Assembly: GCA_012274175.1 (NCBI GenBank)
Contig: JAAOZZ010000344.1
Span: forward strand, 1-10,042
Direction of reading: 5' to 3'
Source of the DNA: Betaproteobacteria bacterium
Lineage (GTDB): Bacteria; Pseudomonadota; Gammaproteobacteria; Burkholderiales; Usitatibacteraceae
DNA: 10,042 nucleotides
The translations under genes were made by a program, and so were the position numbers. Under the pieces are notes generated by a model. That model was given only the letters and a program-made list of their open reading frames with translations, was not told where the DNA came from and searched no databases. How positions within the stretch are numbered: the first letter of the stretch is position 1; every line of letters begins with the position of its first letter. Below, in pieces: positions 6,949-10,042 of the stretch.

Positions 6949-8357
6949 TGCCGTTCCGCCCCTACCGACGGGCCGCGATCGTCGCCGCCGTGGCCATCGC
7001 CCTCCTCGCCGGATGGAAGCGCGGGGCGATCGTCGACAAGGTCCTCTACTGGCGCTACGGACAGACGCTGGGCGTCGTGCGCTATCCGGCGCCGTCCAAT
7101 CCCGCGCAGGCGCGGCAACAGGATCTCGATTACCTCGCGCGACTCCCCTCCGTGGACCGAAGCTTCGGCCCCGCGGCGAAAGCGACCTTCGCCGTCCAGG
7201 TGGCCGCGCTGCGCTCGCGGGCCGGGGAGCTCACGGCGGCGCAATTCTTCCTCGGCGTGGCGCAGGCGGTGGCGCTCGCCGACAACGCCCATACCAACGT
7301 GGACCCCGCGTCGTGGCGAATGCAGCTGGACAGCGCGCCCGTGCGCTTCGCATGGTTCGCCGAGGGACTCTTCGTGGTGCGCGCGACGGCCGCCCACGAG
7401 GGGCTGCTGGGCGCGAAGGTGCTCGCGATCGACGGCGTCGATCCGCGGCTCCTCGCGCGGGAAGGCGCGCGCTACTTCGGCGGCACCGCGGAACACGCCC
7501 GGGCGATGAGCCCCCTGGTGCTCGAATCCCCCGAAGCGCTGCATGCCCTGCATCCCGGGGCGCCGGACGATCGGCTGCTGCTGGACCTCGAGGACGCGCA
7601 CGGCGCGCGCGCCGCCGCCGAGGTGCGTCACGTGCTCCCGGCAGAAGCGCCGCCCGCCACGAAGCCGGGCCGCGTGCTGCTGCGCGAGCCGCTTCCCGGG
7701 GAGGGGCCCGGCGGCTGGAAGGCGCTGCTCGCGTCCGTCGCGCTCGCTCCGCCGAGCCTGCGGGGGGCCGCGCGCAGCGCCTACGCCACGCCCCTCGACG
7801 AAGGCCGCACGCTCTATCTGCACCTGTGGCAGATCCGCGACGATCCCACCGGTCCCATCGCCGGGGAGATCGCCCGCGCCATGGGCAAGCCCACGGATCC
7901 ACCATGGCAGCGCATCGTGCTCGACCTGCGCTTCGACGAAGGCGGGGACTATCCGGCGGTGCGGGAAGCGCTGCGCCGGCTCGCCCGGCGCCTGGGGCCC
8001 GACGGGCGCCTGCTGATCCTCACCGACGACACGACCTTCTCGGCGGCGATCATCGCGGCGGTGCTCGCGCGTCATTTCGCGCCCGGGCGCACGACCGTGG
8101 TCGGCGGCAGGCCGGGCGACCGGCTGGCGTTCTGGGCCGAGGGCACGCCCACGCAGCTGCCGCGCTCGCGCATCCGCATCGGCGTGTCGACGGGCTACCA
8201 CGACTGGGCACGGGGATGCCGGGAGCTGCGCTGCTACTGGCCGAATCTCTACTACGGGGTGGCCGGGGGAAACCTCGAGCCGCAGATCGCCGTGCCGTGG
8301 CGGTTCGCGGACTACCGCAACGGGCTCGACACGGTCCTGCTGCGGGCCCTGGAGTGA
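6948..8357 (+). CDS. S41 peptidase-like protein, membrane-anchored/periplasmic
   Basis: This 469-residue protein has a basic N-terminus and one hydrophobic segment (residues 9-22), so it is probably an exported or signal-anchored protein. Features of the S41 (C-terminal processing/tricorn-like) peptidase fold appear in order. 'ALADNAHTNV' (109-118) matches the D-x-H-T region of the family. A PDZ-like stretch 'LLGAKVLAIDGVDP' spans 153-166. The core strand 'IVLDLRFDEGGD' spans 323-334, and 'LILTDDTTFSAA' has candidate nucleophile S365. 'VVGGRPGD' and 'TQLPRSRIRIGVSTG' complete the core. There is no Lys after S365, so the Ser-Lys dyad of CtpA-type enzymes is absent; H115 could act instead, as in His-Ser members. 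C424 and C429 could form a disulfide if exported. Translation probably starts by coupling: the ATG overlaps the VOC stop, with GAGG 4 bases before it. The substrate is unknown; it could be a non-catalytic homologue. Confidence 0.72.
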   Translation: MPFRPYRRAAIVAAVAIALLAGWKRGAIVDKVLYWRYGQTLGVVRYPAPSNPAQARQQDLDYLARLPSVDRSFGPAAKATFAVQVAALRSRAGELTAAQFFLGVAQAVALADNAHTNVDPASWRMQLDSAPVRFAWFAEGLFVVRATAAHEGLLGAKVLAIDGVDPRLLAREGARYFGGTAEHARAMSPLVLESPEALHALHPGAPDDRLLLDLEDAHGARAAAEVRHVLPAEAPPATKPGRVLLREPLPGEGPGGWKALLASVALAPPSLRGAARSAYATPLDEGRTLYLHLWQIRDDPTGPIAGEIARAMGKPTDPPWQRIVLDLRFDEGGDYPAVREALRRLARRLGPDGRLLILTDDTTFSAAIIAAVLARHFAPGRTTVVGGRPGDRLAFWAEGTPTQLPRSRIRIGVSTGYHDWARGCRELRCYWPNLYYGVAGGNLEPQIAVPWRFADYRNGLDTVLLRALE

Positions 8358-8460
8358 GGGCGCGGGACGGCGCTTGACGGGCCTCGGGGCCGGCCACAGA
8401 ATCCGCCCACAACGCGACGATTCGAGCGCGAACCGGCAAATCCATCCGAGGAGACCATCC
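8358..8460 (+). promoter_or_regulatory. Intergenic region with sigma70-like promoter for the TAXI-TRAP operon
   Basis: This is the only gap above 25 bp in the window. It holds TTGACG at 8374-8379 (5 of 6 match to the -35 consensus), a 17-bp spacer, and CAGAAT at 8397-8402 (4 of 6 match to the -10 box). Transcription would start near 8409, giving a leader of about 50 bases. A small GGCC-TCGG-GGCC repeat (8380-8391) lies in the spacer; it has no T-run, and I see no terminator for the upstream genes. Confidence 0.5.
8448..8454 (+). promoter_or_regulatory. Ribosome binding site for the TAXI receptor
   Basis: GAGGAGA lies 6 bases before the ATG at 8461. It is the best Shine-Dalgarno in the window and fixes the start, excluding longer in-frame options upstream at the -35 box. 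Confidence 0.75.
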
Positions 8461-9408
8461 ATGCAAGCCATCACGCGTATGAAGCTCGTCGCGCTCGCGG
8501 CAGCACTCGCCGCCGCGATGCCCGCGGCCGCCCAGCAGGTGACGTTCATGACCGGCCCCCAGGGCGGCTCGTGGATCCCGCTCGGCGGCGCGCTGAAGAA
8601 CCTGTGGGAGAAGGCGATCCCGGGGCTCAAGATCCAGGAGACGCCCGGCGCCGGCATCGCCAACGTGCGCGGCGTCGACGAAGGCAAGGCGCAGATCGGA
8701 TTCGCGAATTCCTCGACCACTGCCGATGGCGTGGCGGGGCGCGCGCCGTACCCGCGCAAGACCACGCGCGTGTGCCAGGTCGCGAACCTCTATCCGCAGT
8801 ACTTCCAGGTCGCGGCCCTCGCCGACGCCCACATCAACTCCTACGCGGACCTCAAGGGCAAGACGCTCGTCACGCAGCCCCGCGGCAACACGGCCGAGAT
8901 CCTCACCGCCACGATCCTCAAGCTGAACGGCCTTTCCTACCAGTCCCTCGCGAAGGCGAACTTCCAGGCCTCGTACACCGACGCCGTGTCGCTCATGAAG
9001 GACGGGCACGCGCAGGTGATGACGCTCGGAACCACCGCGCCCGCATCCGCCATCATGGACCTCGCCAGCGCGCGCGACATCTCGATCGTGCCGGTCGACG
9101 ACAAGACCATGAAGCAGCTGCGCCAGGAAAACCCGGGCTACCAGGAGCTCACGATCAAGGCCGGCACCTATCCCAACCAGAAATCCGACGTGCACGTGAT
9201 CGGCTACTCCACGCATATCGTCGCCGCCTGCGACCTGCCGGAGGAGACCGTCTACCGGATGACCAAGGAGATGGCCACCCACGTGGATACGATGTCGGCC
9301 GTGGTGAAGCCCATCGCGGGACTCACGCCCAAGATGATGGCCGCGGACATCGGCGTGCCGTTCCACAAGGGCGCGTTGAGGTACTACAAGGAAGTCGGCG
9401 CGCTGTAG
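8461..9408 (+). CDS. TAXI-family TRAP transporter solute-binding receptor
   Basis: This 315-residue periplasmic protein captures a small, probably organic-acid, solute and hands it to the TRAP permease encoded next. The signal peptide (residues 1-24, basic start, Ala-rich core) ends in 'MPAAA' before QQ. The mature protein opens with 'VTFMTGPQGGSWIPLGGAL' (27-45), the standard TAXI first strand and loop. It continues with 'TPGAGIANVRGVDEGKAQIGF' (61-81), the 'DLKGKTLVTQPRGNTAE' hinge segment (130-146) and the C-terminal 'GVPFHKGALRYYKEVGAL' (298-315), a near match to the family ending. Length fits the family. Two Cys (C105, C257) could pair. The start is set by the strong GAGGAGA; an internal ATG at 8479 (M7) would still leave a signal peptide. 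The ligand cannot be read from the sequence; some TAXI proteins bind glutamate or other carboxylates. Confidence 0.93.
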   Translation: MQAITRMKLVALAAALAAAMPAAAQQVTFMTGPQGGSWIPLGGALKNLWEKAIPGLKIQETPGAGIANVRGVDEGKAQIGFANSSTTADGVAGRAPYPRKTTRVCQVANLYPQYFQVAALADAHINSYADLKGKTLVTQPRGNTAEILTATILKLNGLSYQSLAKANFQASYTDAVSLMKDGHAQVMTLGTTAPASAIMDLASARDISIVPVDDKTMKQLRQENPGYQELTIKAGTYPNQKSDVHVIGYSTHIVAACDLPEETVYRMTKEMATHVDTMSAVVKPIAGLTPKMMAADIGVPFHKGALRYYKEVGAL

Positions 9409-9425
9409 CCCGGGCGCAGCCGACC

Positions 9426-10042
9426 TTGGCCGGAACCGAAGCGCAGCAGATCTTCTCCGACGAGACGCTCGCGACCAAGCCCCGGTCGCGGGCGCTGGTC
9501 GTGGCGGTCACGCTGGTCGCCGTGGCGATGTCGCTGTACCACATGTACGCGGCGGCCTTCGGCCCGCCCGAGGCCGTGATCTTCCGCGGCACCCACCTGC
9601 TCTTCGCGCTCACCCTCGTCTTCATCCTGTACCCGCTGCGCCCGGGCGGCGCTGGCGTCTGGCGCGCGGCGGACGCGGCACTCCTCGCCCTGGGCTGGGC
9701 CTGCGTGCTGCACATCTTCGTGAACTACGAGTACTTCCTCAACCGCATCATCTACATCGACGACCTCACCGCGGCGGACAAGTTCTACGCGGTGGCCTCG
9801 ATCGTGGTGGTGCTCGAGGCCACGCGGCGGGTGATCGGCTGGCCGCTGCCCGCGACCGCGCTCGCCTTCCTCGCCTATGCGTTCTCGACGCACGTGACGA
9901 CGCAGGTGCTGCTGGAGCAGGTCTACCTGTCCACCGAGGGGATCTTCGGCTCCACCCTCGGGGTGTCGGCGAGCTACGTGATGCTCTTCGTGCTGTTCGG
10001 CACGTTCATGGAAAAGAGCGGGGCGGGGCAGCTCTTCATGGA
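9426..10042 (+). CDS. TRAP transporter fused permease, 4TM/12TM type (3' partial)
   Basis: The frame is open to the window's end; 205 residues are visible. This is the membrane part of a sodium-driven TRAP transporter in which the small (DctQ-like) and large (DctM-like) subunits are fused, the normal partner of TAXI receptors. Hydrophobic helices are seen at about 23-45, 55-70, 82-100, 120-137, 139-156 and 178-195. The 'LEATRRVIGWPLP' motif (130-142) is typical of this family. The DctM-type portion begins around 'GSTLGVSASYVMLFVLFGTFMEKSGAG' (175-201). The start is taken as TTG at 9426, 17 bp after the receptor's stop, because the first in-frame ATG (9528, residue 35) would remove half of the first helix. 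No Shine-Dalgarno is evident, so the start is uncertain. It is surely in one operon with the receptor. Confidence 0.9.
   Translation, partial: MAGTEAQQIFSDETLATKPRSRALVVAVTLVAVAMSLYHMYAAAFGPPEAVIFRGTHLLFALTLVFILYPLRPGGAGVWRAADAALLALGWACVLHIFVNYEYFLNRIIYIDDLTAADKFYAVASIVVVLEATRRVIGWPLPATALAFLAYAFSTHVTTQVLLEQVYLSTEGIFGSTLGVSASYVMLFVLFGTFMEKSGAGQLFM

Noticed and set aside
6948..7020. Tat signal at the N-terminus of the S41-like protein (RR before a hydrophobic stretch)
   Set aside because: The residues after RR do not fit the SRRxFLK pattern; a Sec-type anchor is simpler.
8380..8391. Possible terminator hairpin GGCC-TCGG-GGCC
   Set aside because: The stem is only 4 bp, there is no T-tract, and it sits inside the promoter spacer.
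1501..8765. Several long stop-free stretches on the - strand (for example 3959-6214 and 6705-8765)
   Set aside because: They lie opposite well-supported genes. Their translations are rich in Arg, His, Ala and Gly without recognisable domains, as expected from high-GC antisense frames.

Overview
The window is high-GC DNA, densely packed with genes all on the + strand. Several neighbours share stop/start bases. The style is that of a Gram-negative proteobacterium. A betaproteobacterium is my best guess, from the TAXI-TRAP transporter, the multiheme cytochromes and the codon use, but no marker gene here proves the lineage. I see no RNA genes, CRISPR array, insertion sequence, integrase or other sign of recent transfer.

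Region 1 (1-6544) is a three-gene redox module. First is the 3' part of a large periplasmic multiheme cytochrome c: seven CxxCH sites are visible, followed by an LVIVD-type beta-propeller. It overlaps by 4 bp a cytochrome c554-like protein with five heme sites, the first being CX4CH. That gene overlaps by 1 bp an 811-residue cytoplasmic fusion protein. The fusion joins an FAD/NAD(P) disulfide-reductase-like domain without the redox CxxC, two cyclic-nucleotide-binding domains, and a 16-cysteine polyferredoxin of the DmsB/NrfC/PsrB type. The overlaps suggest one translationally coupled operon linking periplasmic heme chemistry to a cytoplasmic, possibly ligand-gated, NAD(P)H/flavin/Fe-S electron carrier. 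The substrate is unknown, and no membrane quinone-interacting subunit is visible. It could lie upstream of the window.

Region 2 (6568-8357) holds a small VOC (glyoxalase/dioxygenase superfamily) protein that overlaps by 1 bp a membrane-anchored S41-peptidase-like protein. The latter keeps a candidate nucleophilic Ser and an N-terminal His but has no Lys after the Ser. These two genes may be read through from region 1 (gap of 23 bp), but their link to the redox module is unclear.

Region 3 (8358-10042) starts with a 103-bp intergenic segment carrying a good sigma70-like promoter (TTGACG, 17 bp, CAGAAT) and a strong ribosome binding site. It leads into a TAXI-family TRAP transporter: the periplasmic solute receptor, then the 5' part of the fused 4TM/12TM permease, which runs off the window. 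This looks like a separate transcription unit.

The most distinctive item is the flavoprotein, double cNMP, polyferredoxin fusion, together with its two cytochrome partners.
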